Source: JBDNJM01 sp041687755
Lineage (GTDB): Bacteria > Planctomycetota > UBA1135 > GCA-002686595
Reading direction: 5' to 3'
Length of the DNA stretch: 57,418 nucleotides
Assembly: GCA_041687755.1 (NCBI GenBank)
Contig: JBDNJM010000001.1
Location: 1-57,418 of the forward strand
Shown here: in pieces, positions 50,363-57,418 of the stretch
How positions within the stretch are numbered: the stretch's first letter is position 1
How the letters are laid out: each line of letters opens with the position of its first letter
The notes under the pieces: model-generated
Seen by the model: only the letters and a program-made list of their open reading frames with translations
Database searches by the model: none
Told to the model about the DNA's origin: nothing
Made by a program: the position numbers and the translations under genes

Positions 50363-51354
50363 TGAACAGCGTCCTGCTGACCGGCGCCACGGGCTTCCTC
50401 GGAGGCCGCATCGCGCGGCGGCTCGTTGAGCGCGGCAGCCACGTCATCGCTCTGCATCGGGCCAGCTCGGACCGGCGCGCGTTGGAGGACCTCGACATCG
50501 AGTGGGTCGAGGGCGACCTGGTGGACGGTTCGGGCCTGCGCGCAGGCGCGGCCAAATTGGCGCAGCGGGACGCAGCCGGCTGGGTCGTGCACTCGGCCGC
50601 GTTGATCAGCTATCGCACGCGGCTGCGCGACGCGCAGCAGCGCGCGAACGTCGAGGGGACGGCGCAGCTCCTGCGGGCGATGGCCGAGGCGCGGCTCAGT
50701 CGGCTGCTGCACATCAGCTCGGTCGTGACCGTCGGCTACTCTCGGGATCGCGACGCTATCCTGACCGAGGACTCAGGCTCGTCACCGTCCGTGCGGTCGG
50801 CCTACGTGGCCACGAAGGCTGCGGCGGAGCGACTCGTACTGGAGTTCGCCCGCGACACGAATGCGGACGTGCGCGTGGTCTGTCCCGGCGCTATCTTCGG
50901 TCCGACGCGCGCGGCGAACACGTCGCGCTTCCTGGACGAGGTGCGCAAGGGCGGAGCGCCGCTGGCGGTGCCGCCCGGGTCGCTGTCGCCGGTGGGCGTC
51001 GAGGACGTGGCCGACGGCGTACTGTTGGCGATGGCGCGCGGGCGGTTGGGCCGCAGGTACCTGTTGACCGAGTCGCGGGCGACCCTGTTCGAGATCTACA
51101 CCGCGGCGGCGCGCGCGTTCGGGCGGCGGGGTCCGAAATTCACCCTCCCGTCGCTTGCATGGCGTGCCCTGGCGCTGAGCGCCCGGCCTGTCGACGCCGT
51201 GCGCGAGCTGCAGCTTCTGACGCCCGAATCGCTGGAGCTGTTGGGGCTGCACTTCCGCTACGACTCGGCCCGCGCGCGCGAGGAGCTGGGTTGGGCGCCG
51301 CGGCCGTTCGCGGAGGTGCTCGGGGGCGTGGCCGAGTTCTTGGCGGCGGACTAG
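50362..51354 (+). CDS. NAD-dependent epimerase/dehydratase (extended SDR)
   Basis: 330 residues. The Rossmann dinucleotide motif GATGFLG is at 8-14. IEWVEGDLVDG and VVHSAALISYRT follow, with the active-site pair Y-x-x-x-K in AYVATKAAAERLVLEFARDT and VVCPGAIFGPTRAAN further on. It resembles nucleotide-sugar epimerases and dihydroflavonol-reductase-like enzymes, and the substrate cannot be set from sequence. The ATG overlaps the kinase stop (TAATG), so the two genes are co-translated, which is an unusual pairing. Confidence 0.88.
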   Translation: MNSVLLTGATGFLGGRIARRLVERGSHVIALHRASSDRRALEDLDIEWVEGDLVDGSGLRAGAAKLAQRDAAGWVVHSAALISYRTRLRDAQQRANVEGTAQLLRAMAEARLSRLLHISSVVTVGYSRDRDAILTEDSGSSPSVRSAYVATKAAAERLVLEFARDTNADVRVVCPGAIFGPTRAANTSRFLDEVRKGGAPLAVPPGSLSPVGVEDVADGVLLAMARGRLGRRYLLTESRATLFEIYTAAARAFGRRGPKFTLPSLAWRALALSARPVDAVRELQLLTPESLELLGLHFRYDSARAREELGWAPRPFAEVLGGVAEFLAAD

Positions 51355-51493
51355 ACGGTCTAGGACCACGGCCGGGTGCTGGCTCGCGGACCCTGTGCGC
51401 GGACCCTGTGCGCGAACCCTGTGCGGAAATGCCGCAGTGCAGGCGAGGGATCCTGGGCCATGATGGAGGCGGGGTCGGGGGGCCCCGCGACCC

Positions 51494-54400
51494 ATGAAGC
51501 GTCCGAAAATTCTCGCTGTCGCGCTCTTTGTGGCGCTGTTCGCTGCCCTAATCTGGATCGGCACCCGGTCGGATCCGTCCGCGGGGCGGCCACAGCCGAG
51601 CACCGAGGACGCGGCGCGACCGAGCCTGGCGCAGCTGGATCTCAAGGGGCCGAGCGCGGTGGAGTCGGAGGCGGCGCTGCGCGCTCCGGAGCGGGTGACG
51701 ACGGGGCTGGACGGGAATCGCGTCGGCGTGCGGCTGGCAGGGGTCGGTCGGCTCGAGGGGCGCGTGATCGAGCTGCTCGGGGATCAGCCGGACAAGACCT
51801 GGCGGCCTGCGCCTGCGGGCGTGCGCGTGGAGCTCTTCGCGGTGCCTCCGGGGGGCGTCGAATTTCTGAACAACGCAGTAGCGCTGGGCGGCTTCGACGA
51901 GGGCTTCGCCGCGCGCATGCTGCCGGTTGCCGTCGTTGAGACGGGAACTGCGGGGGCTTTTGGGTTCGAGGGCGTGCGCTCGGGCGAGTACTTCTTGCGC
52001 GCTCGCTCGCCAGGGCTGACTCCGCAGGCGCCCGTACGCGCGTGGGTGGACGCTGCCGGACGCGGCGGCCCGCTGGACGTTCCCACGCGTGCTGCTGGCG
52101 TGGTGCAGGGCCGAGTGATCGCCCCCGACGGTCGTTCGATTGCGGGCGGGCGCGTTGCGCTGTACGCCGGCGTCGGCTCGGCCCTGGGGGCCACGGCGCG
52201 CGGGACGCAGACCTACTACGAGAGCGCGGTGGCCTTGGACGGGAGCTTTCGGTTCGACGGCGTCGCGCCCGGTGAGGGCTACGACCTCAGCGCGTTCGGG
52301 CAGGGGCTCTCGATCGCGCATGCGATCGGCGTCGAGGTGCGCGCGGGGGAGACGACGGAGGTCGTGCTGCGTCCGTCGCCCGCTGGGGCGCTCGAAGGAC
52401 GCATCGTGGAAATCGTGCCCGGTGGGGTGCGACCGATCGAGGGTGCGCGGGTCGGCGCCGTGCCGCGGGGCTTACGCGACCTGACGTTCGCGGAGGAAAT
52501 TCTGCGCAACAGCTCGGCCGTGACCGACGGCGCGGGACGCTACCGGCTGGAGGGGCTGCCGCCGGGAGAGGTGGACGTGCTGGCAATCGGGGACACGCAC
52601 CTGCCCGGGCACCTAGGGCGTGTTGCTGTGCTGCCGGGAGAACTGTCCTCCGCAGAGGATCTCGAGCTGCACCCCGGCGTGCGCTTCAGCGGTCGGGTCG
52701 TGGACGACAGCGGAGCTCCGGTGGCCGGCTGCGAGCTGCGCTTCAACCTGTTCGAGCCCGACGACGTGCGCTTCGACTTCAGCTTCGCGCCCTGGCTGTA
52801 CCAGGCCGTCGAGCGCTTCGATTTTCCCAAGACCGACGCCGACGGTCGCTTCGAGCTGGGGCCGATGGCCGCTGAGGACCCGCTGCTGCTCGTGGCGTAC
52901 CGACCGGGCATGCCCTGGGCGGAGCTGGAGGTGTCGCTTTCGGCGGCGCTTGCGGGGGAGGTGGAGCTCGTGCTGCCGCGTGGCGGCACGGCGCGCGGGA
53001 TCGCGATCGACCGCACCCGCGGCGAGCCGGTGCCCTCCTTCACGATCGACACGGTCTCCCGGGCGGATGCGAGCCCCGCTGAACCGGGCGCCTGGAACCC
53101 GTTCAGCAGCGGAACCGTGTTCGACGACGGCACGGGCGCCTTCGAGCTGGGCGGACTGAAGCCAGGGGCCGTGCGCCTGCAGTTTCGCGCGCCGGGGTTC
53201 TTGGAGCGCACGGTGACGTCCCAGATCACTGCGGACACGGTCACCGAAGGGGTAATCGTGGAACTGAGCCGCGGCGGCATCGCGCGTGGGCGCGTGCTGT
53301 TGCCCTCGGGAGCGGGCGCGGCGGGGGCGCTCGTGCTGGCGACGAACCGGGGCCGGCTGGCCGAGGGCCGGCGGCCGGACATCCTGCGCCTGCCGCTGCC
53401 GATGGCGGACGACATGAACGATCTGTTGGAGGCCGCGCCGCTCGGTCTCGCCTCAGGCGCGGGCCTGCTCGGCGGCGCAGGCGTGCGCACGGACGCGGAG
53501 GGGTTCTTCGAGCTGTCCGGCATTCAGCCCGGCGCGGCGCGGCTCGTCGCGGTGCATCCCCGTCATCCGCCGTACGAGGGACCTGAGATCGTGCTCAAGG
53601 CGGATGTCGTGACCGACGAGCTCGTGCTGCAGCTGCCGCGGGGTTCGGTCGTCGAGGGCGAGGTTGCGGACCGCTTCGGCGACCCGCTCGCAGGCGCGAC
53701 GGTGTTCGCGTTCGCGCCGCCGGGCACGCAGGTGCTGAATACGATGGCCCTAGCCAGCGCGTTGAGCCGCGCGGACGGCGGCTATCGCATCGACGGACTC
53801 CAGTCGGGCACCTACTTCCTGGCGGTGACGACGGTCGACGCACAACTCAGTCCGGTGTCGATCCTCGGCAAGCTCTCCACGAACTTGGTCACGGTGGGGC
53901 CCGAGGAGACGGTGCGCATGGATCTCGTCGATCGCAGCGCGGGGGGCGCGCGCGTTCACGGCCGCGTCTCGCGCGCGGGCGTGCCGGTCGAGGGTGGCGC
54001 GCTGTTCGCGACCGATCTGGACAGCGAGACGATGCTGGGCGTCGACTTCAAGTTCGCTGAGGTGACCCGCAGTGGAGGCTATGAGTTCCCGGGCCTCGCG
54101 CCCGGCGACTACCTGTTCACGTACCAGGACGGTCGTCGACGCGTGCGGCTCGACGTGGAGGTGCCCGAGCAGCGCGAGCTGCTGATGGATGTCGAGCTGC
54201 CCGGCGGTCGTATCGCGGGGTTGGTGGTCTCGGCCCTCGATGGGGCTCCGGTGCCCGGGGCGGAGGTGCGCCTGACCGCGGATCGGGGCGGCACGGGGGG
54301 GCTGTTCGGGCTCGAGTTCTCGCGCTCGGTCTCCGGGACGAGCCAACGGGCCAACATCGGCGGCGCGTTCGAGTTCACGGATCTTGCGCCGGGCCGCTAC

Positions 54401-55087
54401 ACGCTGAGCGTCGGCGGCCCTCGGCGTGGCGATCAAGCCGGTGCGTTCGGTTCGGCGCCGGAGCGAGAACTGGAGCTGGACCCGAACCGGGCGCTGGACG
54501 ACCTGCGCGTGGAGCTGGTGCCGGCGCTTGAGGTGTCGGGACGGGTCGTGTCTACGGGCGGGCAGCCGCTGGCGGGGGTGGAGGTGCGTGGTCTCTCGCC
54601 CAGCGCCGGCGGCGCGCGCGCGCCGCGCACTAGGTCGGGTGAAGACGGCAGCTTCCGGCTGCGGGGGCTCGCGCCCAACGCGGAGTGGACGCTGATCGCC
54701 AAGACGAACGAGGGGGCGGAGAGCGCTCCGCTAGTGCTCGAGCTCGAGTCGGCGTCGGTCCAGGGGCTGGAGCTGGTCGTCGAGCCCGGCGTGCGCCTGG
54801 TGTTGTGCGCGACCCAGAGCACGGGTGCCCCGGCGGCGGGCGCGGTGGCGAGCGTGACGCGACTGGACACGGGCGTCATGGAGTCGGCGACGGGCGACCT
54901 AAACGATCTGTTCAAAGGGCGCGGGATCGCCGGTGCGGACGGCTGCATCGACCTCGGCGCGCTCGCGCCGGGGCGTTACCGCATCGAGGTCGGCCGGGCG
55001 GGCGAGCGCGCCACCGTCGAGGACTATGTGCTGGAGTCCGGCGAACTGGAGCCGCGCCTGGAGCTGCGGCTAGCGGTGCCGCGCTAG
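51494..55087 (+). CDS. Very large membrane-anchored protein with many carboxypeptidase-regulatory-like modules
   Basis: 1197 residues. An N-terminal anchor (ILAVALFVALFAALIWIGTR) is followed by about ten beta-sandwich modules with recurring seeds: GRLEGRVIELLGDQPDKTW, VVQGRVIAPDGRSIAGGRVA, LEGRIVEIVPGGVRPIEGAR, FSGRVVDDSGAPVAGCELRF, VEGEVADRFGDPLAGATVFA, IAGLVVSALDGAPVPGAEVR and VSGRVVSTGGQPLAGVEVRG. No catalytic domain is visible. It is probably an extended rod at the cell surface or in the periplasm. It stands alone after the epimerase (139-nt gap) and is followed by a long inverted repeat. It shares architecture with 8571-10295. Confidence 0.85.
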   Translation: MKRPKILAVALFVALFAALIWIGTRSDPSAGRPQPSTEDAARPSLAQLDLKGPSAVESEAALRAPERVTTGLDGNRVGVRLAGVGRLEGRVIELLGDQPDKTWRPAPAGVRVELFAVPPGGVEFLNNAVALGGFDEGFAARMLPVAVVETGTAGAFGFEGVRSGEYFLRARSPGLTPQAPVRAWVDAAGRGGPLDVPTRAAGVVQGRVIAPDGRSIAGGRVALYAGVGSALGATARGTQTYYESAVALDGSFRFDGVAPGEGYDLSAFGQGLSIAHAIGVEVRAGETTEVVLRPSPAGALEGRIVEIVPGGVRPIEGARVGAVPRGLRDLTFAEEILRNSSAVTDGAGRYRLEGLPPGEVDVLAIGDTHLPGHLGRVAVLPGELSSAEDLELHPGVRFSGRVVDDSGAPVAGCELRFNLFEPDDVRFDFSFAPWLYQAVERFDFPKTDADGRFELGPMAAEDPLLLVAYRPGMPWAELEVSLSAALAGEVELVLPRGGTARGIAIDRTRGEPVPSFTIDTVSRADASPAEPGAWNPFSSGTVFDDGTGAFELGGLKPGAVRLQFRAPGFLERTVTSQITADTVTEGVIVELSRGGIARGRVLLPSGAGAAGALVLATNRGRLAEGRRPDILRLPLPMADDMNDLLEAAPLGLASGAGLLGGAGVRTDAEGFFELSGIQPGAARLVAVHPRHPPYEGPEIVLKADVVTDELVLQLPRGSVVEGEVADRFGDPLAGATVFAFAPPGTQVLNTMALASALSRADGGYRIDGLQSGTYFLAVTTVDAQLSPVSILGKLSTNLVTVGPEETVRMDLVDRSAGGARVHGRVSRAGVPVEGGALFATDLDSETMLGVDFKFAEVTRSGGYEFPGLAPGDYLFTYQDGRRRVRLDVEVPEQRELLMDVELPGGRIAGLVVSALDGAPVPGAEVRLTADRGGTGGLFGLEFSRSVSGTSQRANIGGAFEFTDLAPGRYTLSVGGPRRGDQAGAFGSAPERELELDPNRALDDLRVELVPALEVSGRVVSTGGQPLAGVEVRGLSPSAGGARAPRTRSGEDGSFRLRGLAPNAEWTLIAKTNEGAESAPLVLELESASVQGLELVVEPGVRLVLCATQSTGAPAAGAVASVTRLDTGVMESATGDLNDLFKGRGIAGADGCIDLGALAPGRYRIEVGRAGERATVEDYVLESGELEPRLELRLAVPR

Positions 55088-55091
55088 GCAT

Positions 55092-55227
55092 CTGGCCGGG
55101 GGGGGGAACGATACGGTGCCAGGCACATTTTCACCGGCTCGGGCGCTTGACTGTCGCATCGCTGCTGTGAAGCGCCCGAGCCGGTGAAAACGTGCCTGGC
55201 ACCGTATCGCCCCCCCCCCCCGGCCAG
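55092..55227. repeat. Capped palindrome, copy 2 (about 57-bp arms)
   Basis: Arms 55092-55148 and 55170-55227 are complementary except for two small differences (GAACGATACG against GCGATACG, and ATTTTC against GTTTTC) and the length of the G/C-run. The loop is 21 nt. From outside in, the order is GGCC, G-run, GATACG, GTGCCAGGCAC, A/T tract, variable stem. It lies between convergent genes and may terminate both. Confidence 0.9.
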
Positions 55228-55249
55228 CCCTTCCCTAGAGGCCAGTGGC

Positions 55250-56458
55250 TCAGCCGTCGGCCAGCTCGAACAGCGGGCCGTAGCTCCACATGGGCGAGCC
55301 GGGCGGGAACAGCTCTCGGACGAGTTCCCAGCCGTCCTTATCGAGGCTGGACTGCGCTTGAACTTCGTCGCACAGCTCGAGGTCGATGAAGTTGCGGTGG
55401 CCGGTGATCAGGCCCGGACCCCAGCCCGCGGGGACGTGCAGGCGCTGGTCGTCGCGCTGGGTGTGGGCGACCGAGAGGCAGCCGCCCTCAAGGCTGAGTT
55501 CCACGGTTTGGCCGTCGATCCCCAGCCCGAGGCGCTGGCCGGGAGTGTTGCGCAGCGGCTGCTCCCAAACGGGGGCGGTGTCGCTGAGCAGGCCCGGCCA
55601 GTCCAGCACGCGCAGCAGCGCCGCGCCCTCGAAGTTGCTCACCTGCTCCAGGCAGCCGGAGTGGAACAGGGCGCGCGCGACCGGGTGCGTGGGCGGCAGG
55701 TGCGCGTCCATCTCGGGGCGGTTGTGTTCGTCCATCAGCTGGCCGAGGAACTGCAGCACGGCCTGCACCCCGGCGGCGCTGTCCACGCCGCACTCGCGCA
55801 GCTCGATCGAGCCGCGGATGCGGAAGCGGAGGTAGGCGAGCAGCTTCCCGTCGCGCTCGAACGCGAGGCAGTGGGAGTTGGGGATCGCGGCCTCCCAGTC
55901 GATCGCGCTCGGCGCGCGCCGCTCAGCCCCATCGGAGCCGCGGTAGGCGGCGCGGTGCAGGCGCGCCATGGGTTCGAGGTCATCGCCGCACAGGCCGCGC
56001 CAGCCCTCGACGCGCTCTGCTGGCAGATCCTCGCGGCGGGCGCGCACGCTGTACAGGTTGAAGGCCGAGCCGTACCCGAACGACTTGAAAAACGGGCGCC
56101 CGCCGATGACCACCGCGCCCCGGATGTTGCGATCGAGGAGGGCCTGGGTCCCAGCCTCCAGGAGGAAGCGCCCGACGCCTTCGCGGCGCGCTTGGGGCAG
56201 GATCGCGAACGGCGACGAGACGGCGAGGCGCACGTCGGTGCCGCGCAGCGACAGCGTTCGAGGGAGGAACAAGGAGAAGCCGAGTGGCTCCCCGTCCTCC
56301 GCGGTGGCGACGAGGCACAGGCCGGGATCGTATTCGGGGTACTCGGAGGCGAGCCGGCGTACGAGGGCCGTCTCGTGATCCGCGCGCTCGAACGCGAGTT
56401 CGAGCAGCTGGACGAATTCGGGGGAGTCGGGGGAACCGAGCTCGAGCCGCAGGCTCAT
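55250..56458 (-). CDS. GNAT N-acetyltransferase, Eis-like
   Basis: 402 residues from the ATG at 56456-56458. Two tandem acetyltransferase-type halves come first: an acetyl-CoA-binding motif FAILPQARREGVGRFLLEAG (the R/Q-x-x-G-x-G loop), then IRGAVVIGGRPFFKSFGYGS. A C-terminal sterol-carrier-like domain ends with the short hydrophobic tail SPMWSYGPLFELADG. Length and plan match the Eis/enhanced-intracellular-survival family, which acetylates amines on diverse substrates. The substrate here is unknown. The start has a C-rich leader and no Shine-Dalgarno box. Confidence 0.82.
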   Translation of the reverse strand: MSLRLELGSPDSPEFVQLLELAFERADHETALVRRLASEYPEYDPGLCLVATAEDGEPLGFSLFLPRTLSLRGTDVRLAVSSPFAILPQARREGVGRFLLEAGTQALLDRNIRGAVVIGGRPFFKSFGYGSAFNLYSVRARREDLPAERVEGWRGLCGDDLEPMARLHRAAYRGSDGAERRAPSAIDWEAAIPNSHCLAFERDGKLLAYLRFRIRGSIELRECGVDSAAGVQAVLQFLGQLMDEHNRPEMDAHLPPTHPVARALFHSGCLEQVSNFEGAALLRVLDWPGLLSDTAPVWEQPLRNTPGQRLGLGIDGQTVELSLEGGCLSVAHTQRDDQRLHVPAGWGPGLITGHRNFIDLELCDEVQAQSSLDKDGWELVRELFPPGSPMWSYGPLFELADG

Positions 56459-56528
56459 GGGCAGTGGGGGGGGCAAGTGGCGGGGCCGCGCGTCGAGGGG
56501 GGAACGCTCGTAAGGCCCGGTGCCTTAC

Positions 56529-56534
56529 TATAGT
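56529..56534 (+). promoter_or_regulatory. Candidate -10 box of the GT2 gene
   Basis: TATAGT (overlapping TACTAT at 56526) ends 6 nt before the ATG at 56541, spaced for leaderless transcription. Confidence 0.45.
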
Positions 56535-56540
56535 GCGTTC

Positions 56541-57323
56541 ATGGGCAACACGTCGGGCTCGGATGAAGGGCCCCTGGAAAGGGTGGGAGAGAGGGTGCCT
56601 AGGCCTGTGCTGCGCGTTGGGCTGGTGATCCCGGCCCTAAACGAGGAGCTCGCGCTGCCGCTCGTGCTGGCGGATCTGGAGCCGCTGCGAGCGCCGGGGG
56701 GGCCGATTGTGCGCGTTGTGGTGGTGGACAACGGCTCGACCGACGCCACGGGGGAGGTCGCGGCGGCCGCTGGCGCGACGGTCGTGCGCGAGGAGCTGCG
56801 CGGCTACGGCGCGGCGTGCCTGGCGGGGATCGCGGAGCTCGGTGCGGACGTGGAGGTGGTGGCGTTCCTCGACGCCGATCGATCCGACTACGCCGAGGAC
56901 CTGGGCGCGGTGCTCGCGCCCCTGCTGGACGGCAGCGCGGACTTCTGCGTGGGCAGCCGCATCGGGGGCGGCGGCGCACAGGTGCTGCCGCCCCAGGCGA
57001 GGTTCGGCACGCGCCTGGCGGTCGTGCTGATGCGCCTGCTGTTTGGCGCGCGCTGGACGGACCTGGGGCCCCAGCGCGCGATCCGGCGGGAGGCGCTGGA
57101 GGGCCTCGCGATGCGCGACACGGACTACGGCTGGACGGTCGAGATGCAGCTCAAGGCCCACGCGGCGAAGCTGCGCAGCGTCGAGGTACCGGTGCGCTAC
57201 CGCGAGCGCGTGGGTGAGAGCAAGATCAGCGGGACCCTGCGCGGCACGCTGGGGGCCGGGTGGAAGATCCTGGGCTGGATCGGGGTCTGGCGGATCCGGT
57301 TGCTCTTGCCCTGGGGGCGGTAG
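56541..57323 (+). CDS. Family 2 glycosyltransferase
   Basis: 260 residues from ATG 56541. The GT-A fold is clear: VGLVIPALNEELALPLVLAD, VVVVDNGSTDATGEVAAAAG, EELRGYGAACLAGIAELGAD and the metal-binding VVAFLDADRSDYAEDL (D-x-D). A later segment LRSVEVPVRYRERVGESKIS, with the family R-x-G-x-S-K-I, is typical of dolichyl-phosphate-mannose-synthase-like and polyprenyl-phosphate glycosyltransferases. No C-terminal membrane helices are visible, so it acts as a soluble or peripheral enzyme on an envelope lipid carrier. A capped palindrome follows. Confidence 0.92.
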   Translation: MGNTSGSDEGPLERVGERVPRPVLRVGLVIPALNEELALPLVLADLEPLRAPGGPIVRVVVVDNGSTDATGEVAAAAGATVVREELRGYGAACLAGIAELGADVEVVAFLDADRSDYAEDLGAVLAPLLDGSADFCVGSRIGGGGAQVLPPQARFGTRLAVVLMRLLFGARWTDLGPQRAIRREALEGLAMRDTDYGWTVEMQLKAHAAKLRSVEVPVRYRERVGESKISGTLRGTLGAGWKILGWIGVWRIRLLLPWGR

Positions 57324-57352
57324 AACTGCGCGTCTGGCCAGTAGGGAACGAC

Positions 57353-57418
57353 TCGCGGGGGGATGGTGTCTGACACGAATCCGCCACATGCGGATGACCG
57401 CCTTTGGCGGTCATCCGC
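57353..57418. repeat. Capped palindrome, copy 3 (cut by window end)
   Basis: It starts with a G-run and GAT, then GGTGTCTGACACG and AATCC, then a stem GCGGATGACCGCC (57390-57402) paired with 57406-57418 around TTT. The order matches the left half of 55092-55227, so its right border should lie beyond the window. Confidence 0.7.

Overview
The window is a GC-rich chromosomal stretch from a diderm, LPS-making bacterium. My inference is a deep-branching member of the Planctomycetota: several very large secreted or membrane-anchored proteins carry carboxypeptidase-regulatory-like repeats, there are FG-GAP and kelch lipoproteins, an ECF sigma factor next to a FecR-like protein, and mostly short operons. 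Lineage cannot be proved from the sequence alone. Long antisense ORFs are frequent because of the base composition and are left out. I see no rRNA, tRNA or CRISPR array.

Layout. 1-600: 5' end of an IS110-family element abutting a palindromic repeat. 0.8-5.4 kb: two secreted proteins, a small membrane protein, and a thioredoxin-like protein whose catalytic motif reads W-TGA-G-P-C, almost certainly a selenoprotein. 5.4-10.3 kb: a duplicated intergenic block, an FG-GAP lipoprotein and a membrane-anchored repeat protein. 10.3-20.8 kb: hutH with a translationally coupled lipoprotein, a small lipoprotein, a TetR-adaptor-RND efflux operon with a clear operator, and hutU. 20.8-26.9 kb: a kelch lipoprotein, then LemA, an M48 protease with a long C-terminal extension, and an unknown anchored protein. 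27.2-31.7 kb: ECF sigma, FecR-like membrane protein, porin-like protein, NeuB-type synthase. 32.1-36.6 kb (minus strand): five tightly packed genes (methyltransferase, LPS-kinase-like protein, two alpha/beta hydrolases, ChaN-like lipoprotein). 36.8-41.7 kb: UvrD/PcrA helicase, a sigma-54-type AAA+ protein without a DNA-binding domain, and an FHA protein. 41.8-48.3 kb: a second LPS-kinase-like protein, LptF and LptG, a TPR lipoprotein, and a family 9 glycosyltransferase. 48.3-57.4 kb: an NtrY-like histidine kinase, an epimerase, a 1197-residue repeat protein, a GNAT acetyltransferase and a family 2 glycosyltransferase.

How the genes fit together. HutH and HutU are the first two steps of histidine breakdown, encoded apart but with similar candidate promoters. 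A scattered envelope theme (heptosyltransferase, two sugar-kinase-like proteins, LptFG, NeuB, GT2, many lipoproteins) points to LPS or glycan assembly. The features most worth attention are the selenoprotein, a family of palindromes with constant outer caps and variable inner stems, a probable IS110 insertion into one of them, a set of -10-like boxes placed 6-9 nt before start codons (leaderless transcription), and a 13-bp tandem repeat upstream of the helicase gene.
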